7,885 nt of DNA, taken from the NCBI GenBank assembly GCA_005884715.1, contig VAZZ01000264.1, positions 2,261 through 10,145 of the forward strand, in the 5' to 3' direction. Below are positions 1 through 6,615 of the stretch, piece after piece. The notes beneath the pieces are model-generated. The model was not told the origin of the DNA, did not search any database, and saw nothing but the letters and a program-made list of their open reading frames with translations. The DNA is from Alphaproteobacteria bacterium (GTDB lineage Bacteria > Pseudomonadota > Alphaproteobacteria > Rhizobiales > Aestuariivirgaceae). How positions within the stretch are numbered: position 1 is the stretch's first letter; each line of letters begins with the position of its first letter. Made by a program: the position numbers and the translations under genes.

Positions 1-234
1 TTTCTTGAGCGTCATCAGCACCCAGTCGGCCTTCTCATCATCGCCGACCGCGCCGACCGCAAGGCTCTTGAGGCCGAGCTTCGCCGTATCGACGACCGTG
101 CCGCCGGCGGTGCCGGCGACGGTCAGCCGGATCTCTTCGATGAAATCGACATTGCCGCGCTCGGGGATCCGGCTTACGGGGCGGCCCAGAATATCGAGGA
201 TATAGAGGCCGATGACGGAGACGTCGTAGCGCAT
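1..234 (-). CDS. PfkB-family carbohydrate kinase, N-terminal part (runs off window)
   Basis: Only the first 78 codons are present; the gene continues past the left edge. The protein opens with a ribokinase-like beta strand (YDVSVIGLYILD) carrying the Asp (D14) that usually contacts the sugar. It follows with the region equivalent to PfkB signature 1 and then AVGAVGDDEKADWV, which matches the family's 'G-x-VGDDxxG' strand-turn. Family members phosphorylate sugars, nucleosides or 2-keto-3-deoxy acids in the cytoplasm with ATP. The Asn expected in signature 1 ([AG]-G-x-[GAP]-x-N) appears to be Gly45 (AGTAGG, residues 40-45), so the sugar pocket may be unusual. The ATG follows the TAA of the upstream membrane-protein gene with no gap and has no clear Shine-Dalgarno, which suggests translational coupling as the last visible gene of the transporter operon. 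The C-terminal catalytic GxGD motif lies outside the window. The substrate is unknown; a ketose or a 2-keto-3-deoxy sugar acid would fit the neighbours. Confidence 0.85.
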   Translation of the reverse strand, partial: MRYDVSVIGLYILDILGRPVSRIPERGNVDFIEEIRLTVAGTAGGTVVDTAKLGLKSLAVGAVGDDEKADWVLMTLKK

Positions 235-672
235 TTATTTGCGTGACAGATAGGTGACCAGTGCCGCGAAACACGCCGCCGCGATCGCCAGCGCCCAGAC
301 CAGCGGCTGCATATAGAAGGCCGGTGTCGCAAGCTGCACCTTGCCCGCCGTCGTGGCGGGATCGGGGGCTCTAAGAAAGAACACGCCATAGAGATGGGCG
401 GCGGTGATCGAGATCAGGAGCACGCAGCAGAAGATCAAAGCCACCACCAGGGCCACGGTCACGATCGTGCGCACCCGCGTACCGGGCCGCGCCAAAGGCA
501 GGAGGTTGTTGACGAGACCGGCCAGCACCACAAGGCCCGATCCGATTGCGAAAAGAGTGATGCTGAAGGGCTGGAAGATCAAAAGCAGGGCCAGGATGCC
601 GAGGCCGATGATGAGAGCCTCGAGGCGAAGGGCGCCGCTCGGGCTCAGACCCTTTGAAGATCCCTCGTTCAT
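235..672 (-). CDS. Small four-helix membrane protein in sugar ABC operon (unrecognised)
   Basis: This is a 145-residue hydrophobic protein with no family I recognise. Four probable membrane segments are visible at about residues 18-34, 37-60, 69-92 and 122-141. A polar, Pro-containing loop lies between the third and fourth (about 101-118), and the C-terminus is basic (SRK). There is no signal peptide and no catalytic motif. Its ATG overlaps the ATPase stop codon (ATGA), and the kinase ATG follows its TAA directly, so it is almost certainly translated as part of the operon. An AAAGG-type Shine-Dalgarno lies upstream, inside the ATPase gene. From knowledge of the field, some rhizobial ABC operons with two ATPases (for example the glycerol glpSTPQUV operon) also encode a small membrane protein of unclear role. 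Whether this one is homologous cannot be told here. An accessory transporter subunit is a plausible inference, not a demonstrated role. Confidence 0.85.
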   Translation of the reverse strand: MNEGSSKGLSPSGALRLEALIIGLGILALLLIFQPFSITLFAIGSGLVVLAGLVNNLLPLARPGTRVRTIVTVALVVALIFCCVLLISITAAHLYGVFFLRAPDPATTAGKVQLATPAFYMQPLVWALAIAAACFAALVTYLSRK

Positions 673-1757
673 GCCCTGACTGCCTTTCCGTCCTCACCGA
701 AAATATGCGTCTGGCTCGGATCGGCGCGCAGATGCAGCTTCTCGCCGATCTTGAACTTTACATCGCGCGGTACGACGACCCTGATGTCGGAATTGTCGGG
801 TGTGCGGGCATGGACGAGCGTCTCCGCCCCCATGGGCTCGATGAGTTCGGCCGCGGCGACGATGGTGTCCTTGGCGCTGTGATCGACGGGCGTGAACGCG
901 CGGGGCCTGATACCCAAGGTGACTTGCGAGGGCTTGAGTTTCGCCACCGCCGGATTGACCCCAAGCTCGACCTTCTCGCCGCCGAACTGGATCGTCGCCT
1001 TGCCATCGCTCATGCCTTCGAACTTGCCCCTGACGAGATTCATTTGCGGCGTGCCGATGAAGCTCGCCACGAACACATTGGCGGGCTTGGTGAAGACCTG
1101 ATGCGGCGTTCCGATCTGCTCGATGATCCCATCGCGCATGATGGCGATGCGGTCGGCCATGGTCAGCGCCTCGAGCTGGTCATGCGTCACGATCACGGTC
1201 GCCTTGGACAGGCCCGCCAGCACTTCCTTGATCTGGCCGCGCATCGAATGGCGCAGTTCGACATCGAGGCGCGACAGGGGCTCGTCGAACAGGAAGCAAT
1301 TGGGCTCGCGCACGATGGCGCGGGCCACCGCAATTCTCTGCTTCTCGCCTTCCGACACCTGCCCCGGCATGCGGTCGAGCACATCGGTCAGATGCAGGAT
1401 GTCCGCCACCCGCTTGACCCGACGGTCGCGTTCAGGCTTGGAGATCTTCTCATAATGAAGCGGCATAGCGATATTCTCGCCGACATTCAGCGCCGGATAG
1501 AGCGCATAGAACTGGAAGACCATGGCGATATCGCGCTTCTCAGGCGCGAGCTCGTTCATGCGCTTGCCGGCGATGATGATGTCACCTGATGTCACCCGCT
1601 CGAGACCGGCGATCATGCGCAACGTCGTGGTCTTACCACAGCCCGAAGGGCCGAGCAGGCAGACCACCTCGCCTGCCGCCACCGACAGATCGGCGTCCTT
1701 GACGGCGACGAAATCGCCGAACTTCTTGGTGATTTTGCGGGCTTCGATGGTCGACAT
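669..1757 (-). CDS. ABC importer ATPase, MalK/UgpC type, with degenerate signature motif
   Basis: This 362-residue cytoplasmic ATPase should energise the two permeases encoded upstream. The nucleotide-binding domain comes first: Walker A GPSGCGKT (36-43), Q-loop Gln82, Walker B FLFDE (155-159), D-loop SRLD (162-165) and H-loop THD with His192. A MalK-like C-terminal regulatory/TOBE domain follows from about residue 235 (GIRPRAF at 282-288). The length is typical of the MalK group. The signature motif is abnormal: VSEGE (134-138) stands where LSGGQ is expected, with the first Gly replaced by Glu, while Walker A, Walker B and the H-loop look intact. I chose the ATG at 1757 because MSTIEARKITKKFG is the normal start of the domain and it lies 1 nt after the TAG of the permease gene. 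The open frame continues upstream to 2108 only as a shadow of that permease. It is the partner of the other ATPase at 5321-6385, whose own signature is intact. Confidence 0.95.
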   Translation of the reverse strand: MSTIEARKITKKFGDFVAVKDADLSVAAGEVVCLLGPSGCGKTTTLRMIAGLERVTSGDIIIAGKRMNELAPEKRDIAMVFQFYALYPALNVGENIAMPLHYEKISKPERDRRVKRVADILHLTDVLDRMPGQVSEGEKQRIAVARAIVREPNCFLFDEPLSRLDVELRHSMRGQIKEVLAGLSKATVIVTHDQLEALTMADRIAIMRDGIIEQIGTPHQVFTKPANVFVASFIGTPQMNLVRGKFEGMSDGKATIQFGGEKVELGVNPAVAKLKPSQVTLGIRPRAFTPVDHSAKDTIVAAAELIEPMGAETLVHARTPDNSDIRVVVPRDVKFKIGEKLHLRADPSQTHIFGEDGKAVRA

Positions 1758-1758
1758 G

Positions 1759-2706
1759 CTATCTCTTGACTGTGCCGAAGGTGACGCCGCGCAGCAGCTG
1801 GTTCTGCAGGAAGAACGTAACCAGGAAGACGGGGATAAGGAACAGCGTCTCGATGGCGGCGAGCAGGCCCCACAAGACGCCAATGCCGCCGCCCGCCACC
1901 GCCTGGTTGAGCGCGACCGGCACTGTGCGCGTGTCGACGCCAGTGAGGAGAAGCGCGAACAGGAACTCGTTCCAGGTGAGGATGAGGCCGAACACGAAGG
2001 TTGCGGCAAGACCTGCCAGCACCTGCGGCAGGCAGATCTTGAAGAATACCCGCGTCTCGCTTGAGCCGTCGATGCGGGCGGCGTCCTCGACATCGGGCGA
2101 CAATTCATCGAAGAAGCTCTTCATCATCCAGATGGTGAAGGGCAGATTGAAGGCGGTGTAGAGGAAGATGATACCGGGATAGGAGCCTGCAAGGCCCGCC
2201 ACCCGGAACATCAGGATCACCGGGATGATCACCACGATGGCGGGAAGCATGCGGGTGGTGAGGATGATGAAGAGATAGGTGTCGTTGCCTCTGAGCGGAT
2301 AGCGCGAGAAGCCATAGGCCGCGAGCGTCCCGATCACCAGAGCGAGCAGCACCGACGTGCTGGCGATGAATATCGAATTGAAGAAGAATCGGTCGAAACC
2401 GGTACTCTCCGCCGCCGCACCCGCCGTATAGGCGCGAGAAAAGACGGAAGTGAAGTTCGCCAATGTTGGTGAGAAGATATACTGGTCCAGAATCAGGCCG
2501 AAGAAGCTGGTGGGAAAGAACTTCGGCGGCACCGCGAGCGCTTCCGTCTGCAGCTTGAAGGAGGTGACGATGAACAGCAGAACCGGCAGGAAGTAGATGA
2601 GGCTGATGACGGCGGCAAAGAGCGTCTGCCCCCACCCGGCTTCGCCGACACCGGAAGCCTTGCGCAAGCCCAGCCTTTCCCAGAAAGTTGTAGTCGCTTC
2701 AGCCAT
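1759..2706 (-). CDS. Carbohydrate ABC transporter permease, MalG type
   Basis: This 315-residue inner-membrane permease is of the MalG/UgpE class (binding-protein-dependent transport inner membrane component). About six membrane segments are visible, roughly at residues 28-50, 107-131, 142-166, 175-196, 230-254 and 276-300. A long periplasmic stretch lies between the first two. The cytoplasmic EAA coupling loop is canonical: EDAARIDG at 207-214, followed by ICLP at 224-227. The C-terminus ends in RGVTFGTVKR, the short tail typical of MalG-type subunits. The ATG at 2706 is preceded by a GAGGG Shine-Dalgarno inside the end of the upstream gene, and the gap to that gene's TGA is 3 nt. It should form the heterodimeric pore with the MalF-type permease at 2710-3768 and dock onto the two ATPases through the EAA loop. 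Confidence 0.95.
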   Translation of the reverse strand: MAEATTTFWERLGLRKASGVGEAGWGQTLFAAVISLIYFLPVLLFIVTSFKLQTEALAVPPKFFPTSFFGLILDQYIFSPTLANFTSVFSRAYTAGAAAESTGFDRFFFNSIFIASTSVLLALVIGTLAAYGFSRYPLRGNDTYLFIILTTRMLPAIVVIIPVILMFRVAGLAGSYPGIIFLYTAFNLPFTIWMMKSFFDELSPDVEDAARIDGSSETRVFFKICLPQVLAGLAATFVFGLILTWNEFLFALLLTGVDTRTVPVALNQAVAGGGIGVLWGLLAAIETLFLIPVFLVTFFLQNQLLRGVTFGTVKR

Positions 2707-2709
2707 CGC

Positions 2710-3768
2710 TCAATTCCCTCGCGCACGCCGGTTGGCGATATAGAGATAGAGATTGGTGAGCACGATCACCACGAACAGCAGGAGATAGGAGAGCGCCGCC
2801 CCTTCGCTCGTCTTGTTCTGCTCATTGGCGATGCGGATGACGTGGTAGGAAATCGTCATCGTGTCGTTGGCCCCCTTCGTCAACAGGATCACGAGGTCAG
2901 CGAGCTTGAACGCCTCGATGGTGCGGAACAGAAGCGCCAGCATCAGAAGGCCGCGTATATAGGGAAAGGTGATCGACCAGAAGCGCCGCCAGCTCGAGAC
3001 GCGGTCTATCGCCGCCGCCTCATAGAGATATTTGGGCACCGAGACGAGACCGGCGAGCACGAGCAGCATGACGAAGGGCGACCACATCCAGGCGTCGGCG
3101 AAGACGATGCCGGCAACGGCACCGGCCTTGTTCGACATCAGGATGAATTGTTCGCCGCCGGCCCAGGCCTTGATCGCCTGGCTCAAGAGTCCGAAGGTCG
3201 GGTCATAATAATAAGAGAAGAACACGCCGACGGCGACGACCGACAGCATCATCGGGGTAAGCACCAGGATGAGGAGATAGCGCCGCAGGGGAAACTGCTT
3301 GGCAAACAGCACCGCGAGGAGGAAGCCGACTATCATTTGCGCGGTGACGGTCAACACCACGAACATCGCGGTGTTGGTGAGATTGCCCCACAGCTCCGGC
3401 GCTTTCAGATCGTTGGTCAGCAACTGCTCGTAATTATGCAATCCGATGAAGCGGATATTCTGCTGGTTGCTCTGATAGGCGAAGAAGGAAAGTCCGAGCG
3501 ACCACAATAGCGGAAAGATGTTCATCACGAACAGGACCGCGATCGCCGGCGAAACGAGGAGCCCGCCATAATAATGGCGGCGATAGGCATTGACGACAAA
3601 GGCTGCCGCCACCATCGCCACCATGGCGCCCGTCACCCAGAAGGAATCCTTGACCGGCAAAGAGAGAATGGCGAGAGCGGAAACGGCAAGGCCGACGACG
3701 ATCGCCAGTTTCCAATTGTCGGGCGCCAGGGTCCCGAACTGGGGCTGTTGCTCATCAACCGGCGACAA
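2710..3768 (-). CDS. Carbohydrate ABC transporter permease, MalF type (TTG start)
   Basis: This 352-residue permease has eight probable membrane helices, at about residues 18-37, 43-63, 69-99, 136-156, 168-188, 221-245, 274-297 and 328-348. That resembles MalF more than the shorter six-helix permeases. It should pair with the MalG-type subunit encoded 3 nt downstream. The EAA coupling loop is present as EAAAID (250-255) and ITFP (266-269), but the conserved Gly after the Asp is Arg256. The start is a TTG at 3768: an in-frame TGA lies two codons upstream, no in-frame ATG exists before residue 49, and starting there would cut into the second helix. I see no strong Shine-Dalgarno, so translation initiation may be weak. 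The gene follows the binding-protein gene after an 83-nt spacer that contains a strong hairpin, which fits reduced expression of membrane subunits relative to the binding protein. Confidence 0.92.
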   Translation of the reverse strand: MSPVDEQQPQFGTLAPDNWKLAIVVGLAVSALAILSLPVKDSFWVTGAMVAMVAAAFVVNAYRRHYYGGLLVSPAIAVLFVMNIFPLLWSLGLSFFAYQSNQQNIRFIGLHNYEQLLTNDLKAPELWGNLTNTAMFVVLTVTAQMIVGFLLAVLFAKQFPLRRYLLILVLTPMMLSVVAVGVFFSYYYDPTFGLLSQAIKAWAGGEQFILMSNKAGAVAGIVFADAWMWSPFVMLLVLAGLVSVPKYLYEAAAIDRVSSWRRFWSITFPYIRGLLMLALLFRTIEAFKLADLVILLTKGANDTMTISYHVIRIANEQNKTSEGAALSYLLLFVVIVLTNLYLYIANRRARGN

Positions 3769-3813
3769 TCGTCATCGAAAATTCATCCGCTTACGAAAAC
3801 TTCAAGACAAAGA

Positions 3814-3841
3814 GGACGCGCGCAATCTGCGGCGCGCGTCC
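3814..3841 (-). terminator. Intercistronic GC-rich hairpin between binding-protein and permease genes
   Basis: A perfect 10-bp inverted repeat (GGACGCGCGC / GCGCGCGTCC) has an 8-nt loop. Adding AAAG/CTTT pairs around one bulged base (3813) extends the stem to 3809-3845. Read on the minus strand it starts 10 nt after the binding-protein stop codon and is followed by TCTTTGTCTT, a broken T-run. The likely role is partial termination or 3'-end protection of the binding-protein mRNA, as known for the malE-malF spacer. A full terminator is less likely because the permease gene 46 nt further on has no obvious promoter of its own. Confidence 0.75.
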
Positions 3842-3851
3842 CTTTAAGGTG

Positions 3852-5288
3852 TTATTTCTGGATCAGGCCGGCTTCGGTCAGCAAGTTTTCCTGGAACTTG
3901 GCGATATTGTCGAGCGTCGTCTTGGCATCCTGCTTGCCGGTGATCGCAAGATCATATTGATCCTGCTGCTGGGTGAGGAGCTCGAAGAATTGCGGCACAT
4001 GCCACATATCCTTCTGCCAATCGAGGCTCGGCGCCCACACACGATTCCACGGACGATAGGTGGCATATTTCGGATCACTATAGACCGTTTTGATGGCCGA
4101 TTGACCTCCACCCGCCGCGTACTGGTTCTGGATGGCAGGCGACAGCCACCATTTCACAAATCCGACTGCCTCCTTGTTCTGCAAATCGGTATTCCATGTC
4201 ATCAACACGAACGGCTGCCCACCAATTTGACTCCAACGGACCAGTTTGCCGTCGGCTCCCCGCAATCCAGGCATGAGACCGAACGCCAATTTGTCGGAAA
4301 CTTTGGAAGTCTTTGGATCAAGCGAGGCTTCACCCAAGCCGATCCATTCGATGTTCATGGCGACCTTGCCCTCGCGGAACAATTCGTCCGTCTTGAAGAT
4401 GTCCATGGTTCCGGTCTTGGCAACCGGTGGCATGTACTGAAGCAGGCGCAGGAAGTGATCGAATCCTTTCACGGACAGTTCGGAATTGACCACACCTTCC
4501 GCGTGACCCTTGGGGACCTGGGTTTCATCCCAGATATTGCCGCCGGTCTGCCAGATCATCGTGTGAATCTGGCTTGTTGAAAAATCGTAGCCTTTGCCTG
4601 CCTGATAGGCGATGCCGTAGAAGTCGTCGTCGGCCGGCTTGCCGGCGAGCATCTCGCCTTTCTTGCGCATGAAGAACTGTCCGACTTTCTCGAACGTATC
4701 CCAGTCCATGTCATCGAGCTCCTCATTTGTGCAGGGGAGCTTCTGCTTGTACTTCGCCTGAAAATTCTTCTGTTCCTCCTCATTGCAGACAATGTCTTTG
4801 CGCACATAGTTTATGAGAACATCGGGGAACTGTGGAAAGCCGTAGAAATTGTCCGATGTGTACGGATACGTCGAATAGGCATTGCGTATGGCGGGGTGCA
4901 TGCCGTCCATCGCCGCTTTCAGCTCCGGATCAGCGTCGATCAGATCGTTGATCTTGCGGTAGTACCCGCCTTCGATGAAGGCGCCGAGCCACTGCGAGTC
5001 CGACACCGCCATGTTGTATTTCTGCTCGCCCGAAGTGAGCGACGCGTTGACGCGTGTGTAGAAATCAGGCCACGGAATGAAGTCGACCTCGAGCTTCACC
5101 GTGTTGCCCGAGGCTGGCTTATACTGCTCGTCGAACATCTTCTTCATGATGCGCGTCGGCGGCCAATCCGGCACCGCCATCGTGAGCGTCACCTCGTCCG
5201 CCGACGCCATTGTGGCGCCGCCGGTCATCAAGACTGCCGCCAGGCCCGCGGCCGACGCCAGTCCTTTCAGTTTCGTCATCGCAGTCAT
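3852..5288 (-). CDS. Periplasmic sugar-binding protein of ABC importer (family 1, MalE-like)
   Basis: This 478-residue extracellular solute-binding protein should deliver the substrate to the permease pair. A clear Sec signal peptide is present: a positive start (K6, K8), a hydrophobic core of about residues 9-25, and a cleavage site ASA|DEV after residue 30. The mature part begins with VTLTMAVPDW, a typical first strand. It contains MAVSDSQWLGAFIEGGYYRKI (about 93-113), characteristic of family 1 binding proteins, and many aromatic residues suited to sugar stacking (for example W43, W73, W100, W246, W315, W352). The mature protein has just two cysteines, C168 and C186, in a charged insertion, so a disulfide is possible. 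The first ATG is supported by a strong GGGAGGA site 8 nt upstream (5303-5297); a second ATG three codons in is less well placed. It is the second gene of the operon, 32 nt after the ATPase. The ligand cannot be assigned from sequence. Confidence 0.95.
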   Translation of the reverse strand: MTAMTKLKGLASAAGLAAVLMTGGATMASADEVTLTMAVPDWPPTRIMKKMFDEQYKPASGNTVKLEVDFIPWPDFYTRVNASLTSGEQKYNMAVSDSQWLGAFIEGGYYRKINDLIDADPELKAAMDGMHPAIRNAYSTYPYTSDNFYGFPQFPDVLINYVRKDIVCNEEEQKNFQAKYKQKLPCTNEELDDMDWDTFEKVGQFFMRKKGEMLAGKPADDDFYGIAYQAGKGYDFSTSQIHTMIWQTGGNIWDETQVPKGHAEGVVNSELSVKGFDHFLRLLQYMPPVAKTGTMDIFKTDELFREGKVAMNIEWIGLGEASLDPKTSKVSDKLAFGLMPGLRGADGKLVRWSQIGGQPFVLMTWNTDLQNKEAVGFVKWWLSPAIQNQYAAGGGQSAIKTVYSDPKYATYRPWNRVWAPSLDWQKDMWHVPQFFELLTQQQDQYDLAITGKQDAKTTLDNIAKFQENLLTEAGLIQK

Positions 5289-5296
5289 CTAGGCTT

Positions 5297-5303
5297 TCCT
5301 CCC
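5297..5303 (-). promoter_or_regulatory. Strong ribosome binding site of binding-protein gene
   Basis: GGGAGGA on the minus strand lies 8 nt before the ATG at 5288. It decides the first of two nearby in-frame ATGs, and it is the strongest site on the minus strand here, in line with high expression of a binding protein. Confidence 0.75.
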
Positions 5304-5320
5304 ATTGTTACCGTATTGCT

Positions 5321-6385
5321 TCAGGCCGTGGGCGTCCGAGCATCTACTTTTATGGGCAATTTGTCACCGAGTTTGATCTCGCTGGCGCGCGATTCAGGCA
5401 GCAGGATCCTGAGATTGTCCGCCTTTTCGCCGAGCGAGACGATGGTCACATCGCCGAGCGGCTCCAGCAATTGCACTGATGCCGAGAGATCGGCTGATTT
5501 CGTGGGCGCGATTTCAAGATCGGACGGCCTTACCCCCATGACAACCTTGTCGCCTGCACGTGCCGCAACCTTGCGGTCGAGATCGAAACTGCCGAAACCG
5601 GTTTTCAGCACATTGCCGTTTTCGGTCACCGTCGCCTCGATCAAATTCATATGCGGGGCGCCGATCTTCGATGCGACATAGACGTCGGCGGGCGCCTCAT
5701 AGAGCTCGTCCGGCGTCCCCTTCTGCGCCACCCGACCATCGCGCATCACCGCGATCTCTTCACCCATCGATAGCGCCTCGAGCTCATCGGGCGTCGCATA
5801 GATGATCGTCATGCCAAATTGCCGGTGCAGGCGCTTGAGTTCGGCCCGCATGTCATGCCGGAGTTTCGCGTCAAGATTGGTCAGCGGTTCATCAAGCAGC
5901 AGGATTTGCGGCCGCCGGATCAACGAACGCCCAAGCGCGACGCGCTGCTGTTCGCCGCCCGACAGCGTATTGGGCTTGCGGTCGAGCCGGTGCGCGAGAC
6001 GCAGCATCTCGGCTGTTTCCTTCACCCTTTTGTCGATCTCGGGCCGCGCAATCTTGGCCTCGCGCAACGGATAAGCGAAATTCTCATAGACAGTCAGATG
6101 CGGGTAGAGCGCGAAGGACTGGAACACCATCGATACGCCGCGTGAATTGATCGGCGCCCGTGTCACATCCAGCCCGTGCAGCGCCACCCTGCCCTCATCC
6201 GGGATCACCAGGCCTGAGATGGTACGCAAAGTCGTCGTCTTGCCGACCGAACTCGGTCCGAACAACACGAAGAACTGCCCTTCGCCGACATTGAAGGTCA
6301 GCCCATTGCGCGCTTTGATACGCCCATAGGCCTTCGACACGCCTTCAAGATTGACGGCGGAACCTGAACTATGGGGAGAAGGCAC
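5321..6385 (-). CDS. ABC importer ATPase, MalK type, with Pro in place of H-loop His (GTG start)
   Basis: This 354-residue ATPase is the first gene of the operon. Its motifs are Walker A GPSSVGKT (43-50), Q-loop Gln89, a canonical signature LSGGE (141-145), Walker B ILLLDE (161-166), D-loop TNLD (169-172) and a C-terminal MalK-type regulatory/TOBE domain from about residue 240 (GVRPSDLEI at 284-292). The H-loop reads YATPDELEAL, where the family has Y-x-T-H-D; residue 199 is Pro (codon CCC at 5791-5789). One base separates CCC from the His codon CAC. Loss of this His normally impairs ATP hydrolysis at that subunit's own site. The GTG at 6385 is chosen because an in-frame TGA lies four codons upstream, a GAGGG site sits 6 nt before it (6396-6392), and no in-frame ATG precedes residue 86. 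It likely forms a heterodimer with the second ATPase at 669-1757, whose defect is complementary. Confidence 0.94.
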   Translation of the reverse strand: MPSPHSSGSAVNLEGVSKAYGRIKARNGLTFNVGEGQFFVLFGPSSVGKTTTLRTISGLVIPDEGRVALHGLDVTRAPINSRGVSMVFQSFALYPHLTVYENFAYPLREAKIARPEIDKRVKETAEMLRLAHRLDRKPNTLSGGEQQRVALGRSLIRRPQILLLDEPLTNLDAKLRHDMRAELKRLHRQFGMTIIYATPDELEALSMGEEIAVMRDGRVAQKGTPDELYEAPADVYVASKIGAPHMNLIEATVTENGNVLKTGFGSFDLDRKVAARAGDKVVMGVRPSDLEIAPTKSADLSASVQLLEPLGDVTIVSLGEKADNLRILLPESRASEIKLGDKLPIKVDARTPTA

Positions 6386-6412
6386 TTGGCGCCCTCACAT
6401 AAAGAGGATCGC

Positions 6413-6441
6413 ATTAAGCCAGGGATGCTTCATCGACGCAA
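6413..6441 (-). promoter_or_regulatory. Candidate promoter for the leftward transporter operon
   Basis: On the minus strand TTGCGT (6441-6436) and CTTAAT (6418-6413) are separated by 17 nt, giving a predicted transcription start near 6406 and a leader of about 20 nt before the GTG at 6385. The -35 keeps TTG and the -10 matches four of six consensus bases, so the call is weak. An alternative further upstream (TTGTGA near 6543, TACTTG near 6520) would put the palindrome at 6490-6500 downstream of its start. Confidence 0.3.
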
Positions 6442-6489
6442 AATCCTCCCATTGGCGCGTGCTTCACGCCCTTAATCGCTGGACAAAAC

Positions 6490-6500
6490 TGGTAGTACCA
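6490..6500. promoter_or_regulatory. GntR/FadR-type operator candidate 1 (TGGTAGTACCA)
   Basis: This 11-bp palindrome, TGGTA-G-TACCA, fits the TGGT-N3-ACCA pattern of FadR-subfamily GntR regulators. It lies 105 bp upstream of the first transporter gene and 128 bp (centre to centre) from a second site with the same half-sites. The regulator is not encoded in the window, so assignment to GntR is by motif only. Confidence 0.55.
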
Positions 6501-6573
6501 AATTGATCCGCACGCAAGTATTTCTCTTTGGCCTGTGTCACAAAAATGCTGCTGCAGGTGCGAAATCCGCCTC

Positions 6574-6602
6574 TTGCGAGGAAATAGAAGCTGTTCTATT
6601 CG
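6574..6602 (+). promoter_or_regulatory. Candidate promoter for the epimerase and enolase-superfamily genes
   Basis: TTGCGA (6574-6579) and TATTCG (6597-6602) are spaced 17 nt apart, giving a start near 6609. The TGGTCGGACCA palindrome at 6616-6630 would then lie just downstream of the transcription start, a usual position for a repressor. The -10 is a poor match (three of six), so the call is tentative. Confidence 0.35.
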
Positions 6603-6615
6603 TAAAGAAAGAAAA

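Noticed and set aside
654..1589. 311-codon plus-strand open frame opposite the ATPase gene
   Set aside because: It is an antisense shadow of a conserved ATPase in high-GC DNA, rich in His, Arg and Asp, with no recognisable domain.
1758..2108. Open frame extending the downstream ATPase upstream to 2108 (117 extra codons)
   Set aside because: The extension overlaps the well-supported permease gene in another frame and is Ser/Arg/Cys-rich without domain features. The ATPase domain begins normally at the ATG at 1757.
3849..4580. 243-codon plus-strand open frame opposite the binding-protein gene
   Set aside because: It is antisense to a gene with clear signal peptide and family features. It shows no domain or ribosome site of its own.
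6457..6469. GCGTG-CTT-CACGC inverted repeat as an operator or attenuator
   Set aside because: A five-base stem with no second copy and no T-run. It is possible as a weak hairpin but cannot be told from chance in GC-rich DNA.
6534..6542. TGTGTCACA palindrome as a CRP/FNR-type site
   Set aside because: The half-sites are only four bases with a single central base. The spacing does not fit the TGTGA-N6-TCACA pattern, and such short repeats are expected by chance.
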